This document shows positions 1 through 11,163 of a DNA stretch of 64,000 nt, piece after piece. Made by a program: the position numbers and the translations under genes. This stretch comes from an uncultured Bacteroidota bacterium (GTDB lineage: Bacteria; Bacteroidota; Bacteroidia; Bacteroidales; SZUA-534). Numbering within the stretch: position 1 is the first letter of the stretch; each line of letters starts with the position of its first letter. The notes beneath the pieces were generated by a model. The model did no database searches. It saw nothing but the letters and a program-made list of their open reading frames with translations, and had not been told where the DNA came from. The stretch is from positions 1 to 64,000 of the forward strand of contig CAMKOM010000013.1 of NCBI GenBank assembly GCA_946414435.1. Direction: 5' to 3'.

Positions 1-1651
1 TATTGGCTGTCGCCGTCGCCGTCGATGCAATTGTGTAGTTGTTTGCATCGGTGCCGCTCTTGGTAATGTTGAATGTCACCTGCTTGCCCGTGCCGACATT
101 CTTGTTGTTGAATGTGGCTGAAGAATAGTTGACAGTTACATTGTCACCGCTGACAATTCCTGATGGTGTCAATGTGCCAGTAGCGGTAGTTTTGCCATCA
201 TAGGTTTTGTTGTTGGCTGTTGCAGTAACTGTGATTGTTTTCGCGGTTATGGCAAAAGTTTTCTCAACAGTTGATGTACCAACCCATTTGATTTTTGCAT
301 TACTGCCAACATTACGATTGTTTTCGTAAGAAACCGTGTAGCCAGTAGCATCAAAAGTGAATGATTTGCCACAGAAGGTGTGGCTTTTTATTGTTGCACT
401 AATACCATTTCCAAGTGTATATGCAGATCCTTTGTATGTGTAACTTGTAACGGACAATATTACATCGGCATCAGAGAGTTGGTTATAGATAAATCTACCC
501 GAGCCACTAAGATTATTGCCAGATATTGTGCCGTTGGCAGTGATAGCGCCGTTATTTGTAATAGCGCCATTATTTGTAATTGTACCAGTTCCAGTTATGG
601 TAACAGATGCATCATCTCCCACTACCATTGTTTTTCCTGAAGGAACAACAAAAGTGGTTGTTACCACCCAATCACCATAAACAGTTATTATATTACCGGC
701 ACAAAAAACACCTCCAGAATCGTCTCCTTCAAGCAACTGAGCTAACATTTCACCCATTTCCTCTGCGGATGCTGACGACATATTTCCTCCATCAGATGTG
801 GTTTGACCAGTTGATTCATTACCTATACCATTCTGCACCACACCTCTGCCATCTACAGCGCAACCTTCTAAATAGTGACAATCGGTTATCCGGTTTGTTG
901 CTGATGATGAAGGATGTATTTGACCGCAAACACCTCCAACTCTATGATTTCCTCTTATCATACCTGCATTATAACAGTTGATTATGGTCGTATTAGATTC
1001 TACCCAGCCACAAATGCCTCCAATATTATGGATTCCATTGATGGTTCCGGTGTTGTAGCAATTACTTATGGTTGTATAAGAATAGGCTGTACCACAAATA
1101 CCTGCCACAGAAAAATAACCATTAAAATATGTATCAATAACACCCACGTTCGATATTTCCGCCCTATTGCTGGAACTTGTTCCTCTAGAATATCCAAACA
1201 ATCCAATGCGTCCACCCCCTGCAGGATAAGTTACATTTCCAGTCTTGCTGAAATATAAGCCGCTGACAGAGTGCCCTTGTCCATCAAATTTGCCAGAAAA
1301 TGGCCTCGATGCAGTTCCTATCGGTGTCCAGCTATGTGTTGGTGTACCATTGAGTGTGCCGTCTGCCTTCAGCACGTTCTCGTTAACAACAATGTCATTT
1401 GTAAGAACGCCATTGGCCGAGGAGGTGCCGTCATTTACCAATGCGGCAAAACCATATAGTTCCTCAGCAGTACTAATGGCGTACCAACCATTGTAAGCCG
1501 AATAGTTTGTTGGGGTAAAGCCGTATGAGGTGTAATTGCTGCTTGAAATTTTATTTGGTGTAACCGGCGTGCCATTGTAAGCTGCTTTTGCGCCAAATGC
1601 ACTGCAGAAGCACAAAGCCGCTGCAAGAATGATGTGTTTTGTGGTTTTCAT
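1..1651 (-). CDS. GLUG-motif / YDG(MBG)-repeat surface protein, C-terminus cut off by window edge
   Basis: Own reading of the minus frame from ATG at 1651: MKTTKHIILAAALCFCSAFGAKAAYNGTPVTPNK... (signal peptide), GLUG-like repeats (NVGVIDTYFNGYFSVAGICG..., NCYNTGTINGIHNIGGICGWV..., NCYNAGMIRGNHRVGGVCG) and NNKTYDGKTTATGTLTPSGIVSGDNVTV. Not in the ORF track because it has no stop in the window. Confidence 0.8.
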   Translation of the reverse strand, partial: MKTTKHIILAAALCFCSAFGAKAAYNGTPVTPNKISSSNYTSYGFTPTNYSAYNGWYAISTAEELYGFAALVNDGTSSANGVLTNDIVVNENVLKADGTLNGTPTHSWTPIGTASRPFSGKFDGQGHSVSGLYFSKTGNVTYPAGGGRIGLFGYSRGTSSSNRAEISNVGVIDTYFNGYFSVAGICGTAYSYTTISNCYNTGTINGIHNIGGICGWVESNTTIINCYNAGMIRGNHRVGGVCGQIHPSSSATNRITDCHYLEGCAVDGRGVVQNGIGNESTGQTTSDGGNMSSASAEEMGEMLAQLLEGDDSGGVFCAGNIITVYGDWVVTTTFVVPSGKTMVVGDDASVTITGTGTITNNGAITNNGAITANGTISGNNLSGSGRFIYNQLSDADVILSVTSYTYKGSAYTLGNGISATIKSHTFCGKSFTFDATGYTVSYENNRNVGSNAKIKWVGTSTVEKTFAITAKTITVTATANNKTYDGKTTATGTLTPSGIVSGDNVTVNYSSATFNNKNVGTGKQVTFNITKSGTDANNYTIASTATATAN

Positions 1652-1728
1652 TTTATGTATTTATTAGTGGTAGAATCAATTGCAACTATTTTACGAAAAT
1701 AAAAAATTATTATATACGAGCGCCATAA

Positions 1729-3399
<1,671 letters not shown>

Positions 3400-3414
3400 C
3401 AGAGCCAACCTCAT

Positions 3415-3443
3415 AAAAAAAGCCGGTATTAAGCCGGCTTTTT
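3415..3443. terminator. Bidirectional intrinsic terminator between convergent genes
   Basis: AAAAAGCCGG-tattaag-CCGGCTTTTT between the ABC-F stop (3399) and the convergent CDS end (3460). Confidence 0.8.
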
Positions 3444-3459
3444 ATTTTTAAATATCAGA

Positions 3460-4746
3460 TTACCACTCTGTTGTAATTCTGTTATTATAGATGCGATAGG
3501 CATTGTTCTCATTGCTCGACACGGCTTTGTAGAAAATTGTGCCCTTCACCATCGGATATTTCTTTTGTGAGTAAACGCTCTTGTCGAGTTGTTTGCTTAT
3601 TGTCAGGTTAAGGTCGTGATTGCCCTTGCCCGAGAATCGTTGGCCGATGTTCTCGATGATTATTGGCGACTCATTGCCAAAATTCAGCACCACCTTCTCA
3701 ATCACAAACGGGCTGTCGTATTTCGACACCACCGGAATAAAGCAGTTGCAGCCTTCGATGGTCTCACCATTGTCGGTTCCACCGGTCAGGTTGATGTCGC
3801 TGTTCACGAAAATCTCAACACTGTTTTCCTTCACGTTGAACCAAAAATCCTTCGACGCGCTGCCGCATCTAACCGTGATTTTGTTGTCGGGGTCGTCGTA
3901 GCATTCGTCAACCGAATATTTCACAACCCATTCATCTCCATCGGGTTTGATGTCGTTGATTTTTGCGCAGTTCGATTTCACTTTCGGTGTAGCCGATGTT
4001 TTAATGATGCGGCCGTTGGTATAGAGCGAGAAACGAATTTCGCCAAGCGATGTTCCGACAGCTTCAATCGACACATTTTTAATCATTTGCGAAATCTTGC
4101 TGACAGCCACATTGCACTTTGTCTTGCGGTTGTCCACATCAATAAACGATGTCGAAAGCGCCTTGATTATGTTGCTCAACTGGTTCAGTTCCTCAATGCT
4201 TTCGGCATCATCAATCCGCGCCAAAAAGCCTTCGAGCTGTTGCGTCAGATCGCGGTCGGCGCGCTCATATTCCATAATCAGTTTCTTGAGTTGGAACTCG
4301 GTGAACGGATATTTCATGTGGTAATAGAAGGTTATCTTGCCCTTCTCGCTCACCTTTTCCCAATAGTATTCTTCGACCTGATTCACCGAAATGCCCTTAA
4401 TGAACGGGATGTCGGCAGCGCGAGTCTTGGTTGCAACCTTATAGTTCTCGGTAATGCTCATATCGCCCGATTTGGTGTCCTCGGTCAGAGTGTATTCCGA
4501 TGTCGACGAAATGTTATCAGCTACCGAACTGATAATATGTTCTTTAACCTTTATCAACGCTTTTTCCTGTGCATCTTCAAGTGTATTGCTCGAAGCCACC
4601 ACAATAATGTAGTCCTTCACTAAAGTGTTCACCCATGCGGGTTTCTTTTTGGGTTGATGTTCAAGCACTTTCGCTTTTTGTGCATAAGTCTGGTTCACCA
4701 TACCAAAACCGACAAGCAATGCCAATGCTATTAGTATCTTCTTCAT
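3460..4746 (-). CDS. Exported hypothetical protein, N-terminal region resembling LPP20-type domains
   Basis: MKKILIALALLVGFGMVNQTYAQ signal peptide; 428 aa uninterrupted ORF; AQEKALIKVKEHI segment similar in style to the next gene. Confidence 0.65.
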   Translation of the reverse strand: MKKILIALALLVGFGMVNQTYAQKAKVLEHQPKKKPAWVNTLVKDYIIVVASSNTLEDAQEKALIKVKEHIISSVADNISSTSEYTLTEDTKSGDMSITENYKVATKTRAADIPFIKGISVNQVEEYYWEKVSEKGKITFYYHMKYPFTEFQLKKLIMEYERADRDLTQQLEGFLARIDDAESIEELNQLSNIIKALSTSFIDVDNRKTKCNVAVSKISQMIKNVSIEAVGTSLGEIRFSLYTNGRIIKTSATPKVKSNCAKINDIKPDGDEWVVKYSVDECYDDPDNKITVRCGSASKDFWFNVKENSVEIFVNSDINLTGGTDNGETIEGCNCFIPVVSKYDSPFVIEKVVLNFGNESPIIIENIGQRFSGKGNHDLNLTISKQLDKSVYSQKKYPMVKGTIFYKAVSSNENNAYRIYNNRITTEW

Positions 4747-4774
4747 AGTGACGGATTTTGAATTTGATTAAAAA

Positions 4775-4803
4775 AGGAAGTTGCCTTTTCCGGACAACTT
4801 CCT
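4775..4803 (-). terminator. Intrinsic terminator after lipoprotein gene
   Basis: AGGAAGTTG-ccttttccgga-CAACTTCCT with T-run on minus strand, just past the stop at 4829. Confidence 0.75.
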
Positions 4804-4828
4804 AAAAATCATTCAGTAACAATTTTAA

Positions 4829-5383
4829 TTATTGCAACTTGCTCATTTCCTCGTCAAATTTCTGACGGAATTTCTCACGGTCGTACATAACCTCGAGTTT
4901 CTTGTCTTTCGAGATTGCGCTTTCGGCAGCGTTAACAATGTCTTCCTTGCTCATCTCAACAGCTACAAATGATTCATAGCCACCGCCTTCAGCTTCATAA
5001 TACTTCTCGCAGGTAACAGCAACACTCGACAATTTCTGGTTAACAACCTCTTTCGTCATGTTCTGGTACGATTGCTCGAATTCGCTTGCACCGGCAGCAT
5101 CCATTTCGTTCACATAGTTCTCGGTAACCGATTTGATTGTCGATGCAATGTTTGCAGCCAAAGTCTGTTTGGCGTTAAGCAGAGCCTTTTGTTTGGCCGT
5201 GTTCAGATTAGCACTCTTGGCAGTTGCGCTTGCGCGGAAGAAATTCTTGTCAGAGCGGCCTTGGTCCTGGCACGGAATGGTTATTTCCTGACGGCCTTTG
5301 GTTACTGATTGCGAACCACCGCCACAATTTGCGAATAACATTGCGCCCATAGCGCATAATGTTAAAATAGAAATCTTTCTCAT
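4829..5383 (-). CDS. Lipoprotein, LPP20-like
   Basis: MRKISILTLCAMGAMLFANCGGG (lipobox FANC); NTAKQKALLNAKQTLAANIAST. Confidence 0.65.
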   Translation of the reverse strand: MRKISILTLCAMGAMLFANCGGGSQSVTKGRQEITIPCQDQGRSDKNFFRASATAKSANLNTAKQKALLNAKQTLAANIASTIKSVTENYVNEMDAAGASEFEQSYQNMTKEVVNQKLSSVAVTCEKYYEAEGGGYESFVAVEMSKEDIVNAAESAISKDKKLEVMYDREKFRQKFDEEMSKLQ

Positions 5384-5477
5384 AATCTTAATTTTAAAAG
5401 TTAACTACACAAATATTATAAAAATTTCGATTGTAAGATGCAGTAGTGGTGCAAAAGGTTGCTTCGCCTTGAAAAAA

Positions 5478-5518
5478 AAATCGCGCGCCGACGCAAAAAA
5501 AACGTCAACGCGCGATTT
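5478..5518 (-). terminator. Hairpin terminator downstream of DUF368 gene
   Basis: AAATCGCGCG ... CGCGCGATTT with inner GACG/CGTC pairing and A/T tracts. Confidence 0.65.
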
Positions 5519-5580
5519 ATCATTTTGTATTTCAACGAAATATTTTTGTAGCGTTCAGAGAAGAAATATTTGCAACCGCC

Positions 5581-6501
5581 CTATTTTGCCTTTTCCGACG
5601 ACCTCTCAAGCGCCCAAAGAGCCGCCATTCCCGCCGCCATCAGCACAATGGCAATGGCCACTTCGGCGCTGAACTCTTGCGGGAAATACATCTGGTAACT
5701 CTGGATTATCGGCTTGCCGTTTTTCAGCACTTCAGCGCCGTCCTGCATCAGATAGACGGGGTTTTTCCACGGCCAAATGGTGCCAAGGCTGCCGAAAATG
5801 AAGCCTGTGAGCACAGCCATCGTCTGGCGGGCGTATCGGCTCAAAAGCCACGACAGGAAATGCGAGAACGCCAACAGCCCCACCACCACGCCAATGGCCA
5901 CGGGGACAATGATTTTCATATCGAAATGCGACACGGCGTAAATCATTATCAGTTGGTAGTTGCCCATCAGAATCAGCACGAAAGAGCCCGATAGACCTGG
6001 CAGAATCATACTGCAAATGGCCACCGCGCCGCAGATTATCAGGTAACAAAAGGCGGTGTTCTCGGTTGCGGGATTCATCACCGAAAGGCCGAAGGCAACC
6101 GCGGCGCCAATAACGAACGAAACCGCCGCAGGAACATCGATTTTGCCTATCGATTTGCCTACAAACCAAACCGATACGAGTATCAGCCCGAAAAAGAACG
6201 ACCACACGTAAACGGGGTACGACTGGAAAAGGAACTCGAGCAGTTTGGCCACCGATATAATGCTGACGCCGACGCCAAGAAACACCGACAGCAGAAAACC
6301 GAAATCGACGTGCTGCGCGAACTCGCGGAACTTGAATTTGAGCAGCAGCCTAACCGCCTCAACGTCAAACGATTTGAGTGCGTTTATCAGCCGCTCGAAA
6401 ATGCCTGTAAGCAGTGCAATGGTGCCGCCCGAAACGCCTGGAATGACGTTGGCCACACCCATTGCAAAGCCTTTCAGGAAATTGGCTATGTGTTCCCTCA
6501 T
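5581..6501 (-). CDS. DUF368 family membrane protein (PopT-type polyprenyl-phosphate transporter family)
   Basis: MREHIANFLKGFAMGVANVIPGVSGGTIALLTGIFERLINALKSF... is a hallmark DUF368 N-terminus; multiple TM helices. Confidence 0.88.
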   Translation of the reverse strand: MREHIANFLKGFAMGVANVIPGVSGGTIALLTGIFERLINALKSFDVEAVRLLLKFKFREFAQHVDFGFLLSVFLGVGVSIISVAKLLEFLFQSYPVYVWSFFFGLILVSVWFVGKSIGKIDVPAAVSFVIGAAVAFGLSVMNPATENTAFCYLIICGAVAICSMILPGLSGSFVLILMGNYQLIMIYAVSHFDMKIIVPVAIGVVVGLLAFSHFLSWLLSRYARQTMAVLTGFIFGSLGTIWPWKNPVYLMQDGAEVLKNGKPIIQSYQMYFPQEFSAEVAIAIVLMAAGMAALWALERSSEKAK

Positions 6502-6507
6502 TCCTGA

Positions 6508-7842
6508 TTATAAGTTGTAGATTTTCAAAATTTTGTCCCAAAGCATCGGCTCGAATTTCGAGCGGTCGAATTTCTCGCACTCGTCAACCGAAGCCACGTG
6601 CTTGGTGGTGTAGATTATGCTCTCGACAAAGGCTGGCGCGCGGCGCGAACCCTCGCCAAGGTTGATAAGCACATCGTCGCCGTTCTTGAGCAAGCCGTTC
6701 TTGAGCGACTCGAAGAAGCCGCCAACGCAGACAGCCGCTGCAGGTCCAATGCGAACGGTGGTCTCGTAGGCTACAAGTTTCGCCATATCAGCAAGATACT
6801 GCTCGTCGAAGGCGACAAAATCGCCGCCCGACTCTTTCACGAGCGAAGCCACAATGGGGAAGGTTCCTGGCTTGCCTGTGGCCAAAATCGGAACGCTGGT
6901 CTTGGGGTTCTCGTAGCACGGATAGTCGTTCTGCCAACCCTCGGGGAAGCCTGCGGCCTTGGCTTTTGCGTAGCCCTCAACCATCGGTGTGCAACCCGAC
7001 GGCTGAACCATAATGAATCGCGGCAAGCGGTTGTCGTAGCCCAAACCCTCAAGGTCGGCGCAGCCTTTGGCAATGGCAATCGGGCCTGTGCCGCCGCTCA
7101 CTGCCTGAATGTAAACCGACGGCAGTTTGCCCATTTGGCGCAGCCACTCAAAAACCATCGTCTTTTTGGCCTCAACGCGCATCGGGTCTGTGTTGCCGCC
7201 CGAAATCAGAATGCCGTATTTGGCCGAATAGTCGGCGGCCACCTTTTTGGCCATCGCATAGTCGCCCTTCACGCGGAACAGGCCCTGGCCGTAGGTGTTT
7301 ATCTCTGCCTCGTTGATTTTCAGCGTGTCTTCGGGCACAAAAACACCAAGGTTGATACCCGCTTCAGCGAAATAGTGCGCGAAAGCGTTGGCAATGTTGC
7401 CCGTGCTGGCCACGCAGTAGTCCTTCACACCGTTCTCTTTGAGCACGCTTGCAGTGACGGCTCCCGCCACATCTTTGAAGGTGCCTGTGCCCTGGTTCAG
7501 GTCGTTGCGGTAGGCGCGGACGGTGATATCGAGATTGTAGTATTTCTTTGCGAACTTCTCCATAAACTCCCAACGGTCGACAGGAATGGCGCCCTCGGTG
7601 TGCGAAATCTCGTTTTTCTTATCGATAAGTGGCAGAAAATCAAAGTAATGCCAAACGTTCTCAACGTGTTCTTTTGTGTCGATAAGTTTCTTCAACTCGC
7701 TGTAGTCGCGGTGATATTTCACATCGACGTAAGTTCCGCCGCAGTGCGGGCATTTCTGATTGTTGGCAAACCACTCCTTGAAACCTGGAATGTCGGCGCC
7801 GCATTTGCGGCAGTGAAGGTGGAATTTAGTGTTGTTCATCAT
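6508..7842 (-). CDS. PLP-dependent threonine synthase-like enzyme with N-terminal zinc-ribbon
   Basis: CRKCGAD...CPHCGG zinc ribbon; GTGTFKDVAGA (PLP lysine region), ASTGNIANAFAHY, SGGTGPIAIAKG. Confidence 0.78.
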   Translation of the reverse strand: MMNNTKFHLHCRKCGADIPGFKEWFANNQKCPHCGGTYVDVKYHRDYSELKKLIDTKEHVENVWHYFDFLPLIDKKNEISHTEGAIPVDRWEFMEKFAKKYYNLDITVRAYRNDLNQGTGTFKDVAGAVTASVLKENGVKDYCVASTGNIANAFAHYFAEAGINLGVFVPEDTLKINEAEINTYGQGLFRVKGDYAMAKKVAADYSAKYGILISGGNTDPMRVEAKKTMVFEWLRQMGKLPSVYIQAVSGGTGPIAIAKGCADLEGLGYDNRLPRFIMVQPSGCTPMVEGYAKAKAAGFPEGWQNDYPCYENPKTSVPILATGKPGTFPIVASLVKESGGDFVAFDEQYLADMAKLVAYETTVRIGPAAAVCVGGFFESLKNGLLKNGDDVLINLGEGSRRAPAFVESIIYTTKHVASVDECEKFDRSKFEPMLWDKILKIYNL

Positions 7843-7850
7843 TGTATATA

Positions 7851-9284
7851 TTATTGATTGTCATCATGTTTCTTGCACAGTTGCGCAATCTCGCGCGGTA
7901 TTTTGTTGTCCGGGACAATGTTGGTGAACCGGTCGCAAAGTTCGGGGTTTTGACTGAACGCCTTGCGGAAATTTGCTATGCACTCGTCATGACGACCAAT
8001 CATCTGATAGACAGCTGCTAACGTATAGAGCAGAATGCTGTCGTCGGGCAGATAGTCGAGTCCCTTTGTGAGCACCGAGATGGTGGAACGCACATCGTCG
8101 AGCATATAGTAGGCCAATGCCAGCCCTTCCCAGAAATTGACATCGTAGTGGTTGAGTTTCAGCGCCTCGCGGTACGATTCAATCGAGTCTTCAAGGTTAT
8201 CGACGGCGGCGTATAGGCGGCCAAGTTGGAACCAGGCGGCATCATACTCGGCATCGAGTTCGAGAACCTTCTTCATTGTTGCAATGGCGTCCGCATAATC
8301 TTCGCGCAGGCCCAGAATCATCGCCTTGCCAAACCACGCATCGGCATAATCGCTGAAAAGCGTGATGATGCTGTCGAAGCAGCGCTCAGCCTCCTCAATG
8401 CGGCCAAGGTGGAACAGACACTCGCCCACGTAGCACTGCGCCGAAACGCTGTTGGGGTAGGTCTTCAGGTACTCCTGATAGCACTCCATCCCCTCCTGAT
8501 AAAGCCCCGCGTTGCAGCAGGTGTTGCCCTTGTTGAAGAGCGCGTCGTAGAATGTTGGGTCGAGAGCGATAGCGTAGTTATAGGCCTCAATGGCCTTTTC
8601 GTACTCACTGATACGGTTGTAGGCGATGCCGATATTGTACCACGCGCATTCCGAGAACGGGTCAAGGTCGATGGCGCGGTTGTATGCCTCCAGACTTTCG
8701 TCGATGCGGTCGAGACTCTCGTAGCAGACACCAATTTTAAACAGAAAGTCGATGTTGTCGGGGAACTCCTTGCTCGCCACCTTGTAAATCGACAGGGCGG
8801 GTTTGTAGTATTGTCCGTTCTCCAACATCTCGCCGATGCTCATAAAAATATCCTCGCGCTCCTCAGGCTCCACGTCCTCACTCAATTCGAGTGCTTTCTT
8901 GAAGCAGTCGATGAACGATTTCTCGTCTTTGCCCAATTGCAGTAGCGCCGACGCCTTGGTCAAGTAGAATTCATAGTCGTCGTTCAGCAGCGGCTCAAGC
9001 GGCATTATCATCTTCAGCGCAGTCTTGGCCTTGCCTTGGTGCACGTGGATTTGTGCACGTTTAAGTTGCAGCTCCGGGTCGGGGCCGTGGGTTTTGAGTG
9101 CAGTTTCGCACGCCTCAACGGCCTTGTTCTGCATATCGTGGCTCATATAGTAGTCCACAATCATCAGGAACTCCTCCACATCGAAATAGGCGTACACTCC
9201 GCTCCGTTTCATCGCCTCGTAGCGCTTGACGTTGGATACCACCTCTTTGTCCTCATACAAATCGCCTGAATCTCGCATAGTCAA
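7851..9284 (-). CDS. Tetratricopeptide repeat protein
   Basis: Many TPR units (e.g. SECAWYNIGIAYNRISEYEKAIEAYNYAIALDPTFYDALFNKGN). Confidence 0.88.
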   Translation of the reverse strand: MTMRDSGDLYEDKEVVSNVKRYEAMKRSGVYAYFDVEEFLMIVDYYMSHDMQNKAVEACETALKTHGPDPELQLKRAQIHVHQGKAKTALKMIMPLEPLLNDDYEFYLTKASALLQLGKDEKSFIDCFKKALELSEDVEPEEREDIFMSIGEMLENGQYYKPALSIYKVASKEFPDNIDFLFKIGVCYESLDRIDESLEAYNRAIDLDPFSECAWYNIGIAYNRISEYEKAIEAYNYAIALDPTFYDALFNKGNTCCNAGLYQEGMECYQEYLKTYPNSVSAQCYVGECLFHLGRIEEAERCFDSIITLFSDYADAWFGKAMILGLREDYADAIATMKKVLELDAEYDAAWFQLGRLYAAVDNLEDSIESYREALKLNHYDVNFWEGLALAYYMLDDVRSTISVLTKGLDYLPDDSILLYTLAAVYQMIGRHDECIANFRKAFSQNPELCDRFTNIVPDNKIPREIAQLCKKHDDNQ

Positions 9285-9424
9285 TCAAATTTTTCTGCAC
9301 CTAAAATTACCATTAAATAGGCTAACACGCCATAATAGATTTCGCCCGCAATTAACACTTTAATAACAGACTAACCAATTGGTGCAAAGCCATTTGGAAA
9401 AAGCTTAGGTTTTGACGCCTAAAA

Positions 9425-9483
9425 AACAAAAAATGCGAATACGCACCCTTGACGGAAGCGCATTCGCAGTCGCATTTTTTGTT
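9425..9483 (-). terminator. Terminator-like nested hairpin
   Basis: 14-bp perfect outer arms AACAAAAAATGCGA (9425-9438) / TCGCATTTTTTGTT (9470-9483), plus an alternative inner stem GCGAATaCGC (9435-9444) / GCGcATTCGC (9458-9467). Confidence 0.65.
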
Positions 9484-9509
9484 GGCGGTTTTTGTTACCG
9501 ACGTCTATG

Positions 9510-10568
9510 TTATTTGCTGTTTTTAACCTTGATGTTACCGTATTTTGCTGATACATTAATTCTTCCACCATTATCAGCATTACCCGAACGGCCTTTTGCT
9601 GATTTGTTGCTGTCGTTAGATATCTGCTCTTGGTAAATCAGATTGTGATTGGGCGTGGTGATGTTGCCGTATTTCGTTTTCAAGTCGAACGAATAGTCGC
9701 GCGCTCCACTCATATCAATCTCAGAATCAGAATATTTGGCATTAATGGTAATGTTCCTGAAATCTTTTCCGACGCTACCGATGTTCACGCTTCCGTATTC
9801 AATCCCGACATTGGCCATTTCGGCAACGTGGTCCATCTGAAGTTTGGTGTAGCGGGTCGAGATATCGACTTTGTCGGTGTTACTGATTTTGATGTTGTCG
9901 TAGGCCGACTCGATGGCAATCGACGCGCTTGTGCCCACCGCTACTTTCGAGTATTTGCTCGACACGGCCACGGCCTGTCCGCTACCGATGTTGATACCCG
10001 AATAACTCAGGTTCACACCGCCAATGTTCATCTCTTCAATCTCCGACTCGCGCGAGTAAGCCAAATCAATCACCGGGAAGCCGCCTGTATGGTCGTTTAG
10101 CTGCCTGATTTTCAGGTTGCCGTAGCCAACTTTTATCGATGTCCGACCTTGCAAGTTGTCAATCTGCACGTTTCCGAATTTATTCGACAGATTGATGTTG
10201 GTGTATGCTGGCATCACAATGGTGTAACTCAAGTCGAAATTCTCGTATTTGAGTGAGTTGGGCACCTCGGCGCTCACCGAAATCTTGTTGTCGGCCATCA
10301 CTGCCGACGGCGTGATTTTCAGGCAGGTGCGTTCGGCCTCGTCGTCGCTGCCGCCGCGTCCTGTGACAACGGCCTCGATGGTCACGCGGTCGTCATCGGT
10401 GTTCTCAATCACAATGTTGCCGTTGCGGTTCACAATCTCGAGCAGCGTGTTCTGGTCGATGCTGAACTCGTAGCGGATTGTCTTTTTGAACTCTTTTCGA
10501 GCGGCCTGGGCTGGTAACGTCATCAGCAGAACGGCCGCCGCCATCAAACTATAAATCAACTTTTTCAT
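9510..10568 (-). CDS. Exported DUF4097-like (beta-solenoid 'adhesin') protein
   Basis: MKKLIYSLMAAAVLLMTLPAQAARKEFKKTIRYEF signal peptide; repeated short beta motifs (VSSKYSKVAVGTSASIAIESAYDNIKISNTDKVDIST). Confidence 0.7.
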   Translation of the reverse strand: MKKLIYSLMAAAVLLMTLPAQAARKEFKKTIRYEFSIDQNTLLEIVNRNGNIVIENTDDDRVTIEAVVTGRGGSDDEAERTCLKITPSAVMADNKISVSAEVPNSLKYENFDLSYTIVMPAYTNINLSNKFGNVQIDNLQGRTSIKVGYGNLKIRQLNDHTGGFPVIDLAYSRESEIEEMNIGGVNLSYSGINIGSGQAVAVSSKYSKVAVGTSASIAIESAYDNIKISNTDKVDISTRYTKLQMDHVAEMANVGIEYGSVNIGSVGKDFRNITINAKYSDSEIDMSGARDYSFDLKTKYGNITTPNHNLIYQEQISNDSNKSAKGRSGNADNGGRINVSAKYGNIKVKNSK

Positions 10569-11163
10569 CTTGTTTCGTATTTAATTGTTTGATACTATTC
10601 AGATTAGTAATTATTTGGTTCAACACTTCGATTTTTGTCTGATAGTGATTTATCATCGCGTCAATCAGCACGGGATTGTCGGGGTTGGCCTTCAGCTCTT
10701 TTTGCAGATTGACAAACAGTTCGTCCATTTCCGACATCTCTTTCAGCAGTTCGGCTTTCTGTTTCTCGTCAACAGTTTCAGTCTTGCGGATTTCGTCGAG
10801 ACGGTTGTCAACAAGGCTGATGTAGTAGTTCTGCGTCTCGCTGTACTCGGGCTCAACCTTTGCCTTCACGTAGTTGGTGGTGCGCTCAATGAGTTTCATT
10901 GGTGCGTCGGGGTCGGCGTTGGCCATCTCGGCCTCAATCAGCCTGACACCGCGATGGATGCCCGTGCTGACCACGGTTGCGCCCAACACTATCGCAATCA
11001 CCGCCACGGCGGCAATCTTCAGAATCTGGGTGCGGCTACGGCCAATGGTGTGGCGCTGCTCGGCCTCGAGTTTCTGCATGAAGCGGTCGAAGTGGCCGTC
11101 CATCGGTTCGCAATCGTCGAACTGGCTGCGGTTCTGTTCAATAAATTTCTTTAACTCATCCAT
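10549..11163 (-). CDS. Membrane protein, probable anti-sigma factor
   Basis: Overlaps/abuts the ECF sigma gene 3' end; one TM helix (ILKIAAVAVIAIVLGATVVSTG) after a cytoplasmic N-terminus. Confidence 0.6.
   Translation of the reverse strand: MDELKKFIEQNRSQFDDCEPMDGHFDRFMQKLEAEQRHTIGRSRTQILKIAAVAVIAIVLGATVVSTGIHRGVRLIEAEMANADPDAPMKLIERTTNYVKAKVEPEYSETQNYYISLVDNRLDEIRKTETVDEKQKAELLKEMSEMDELFVNLQKELKANPDNPVLIDAMINHYQTKIEVLNQIITNLNSIKQLNTKQDEKVDL

Noticed and set aside
380-1626. Several short ORFs at the window start
   Set aside because: They overlap the truncated minus-strand GLUG/YDG protein (1..1651), which has a signal peptide and domain repeats.
3589-4623. 344-aa plus-strand ORF
   Set aside because: Antisense to an exported protein with a proper signal peptide; shadow ORF.
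6598-7857. 419-aa plus-strand ORF
   Set aside because: Antisense shadow of the PLP enzyme gene 6508..7842; no recognisable motifs.
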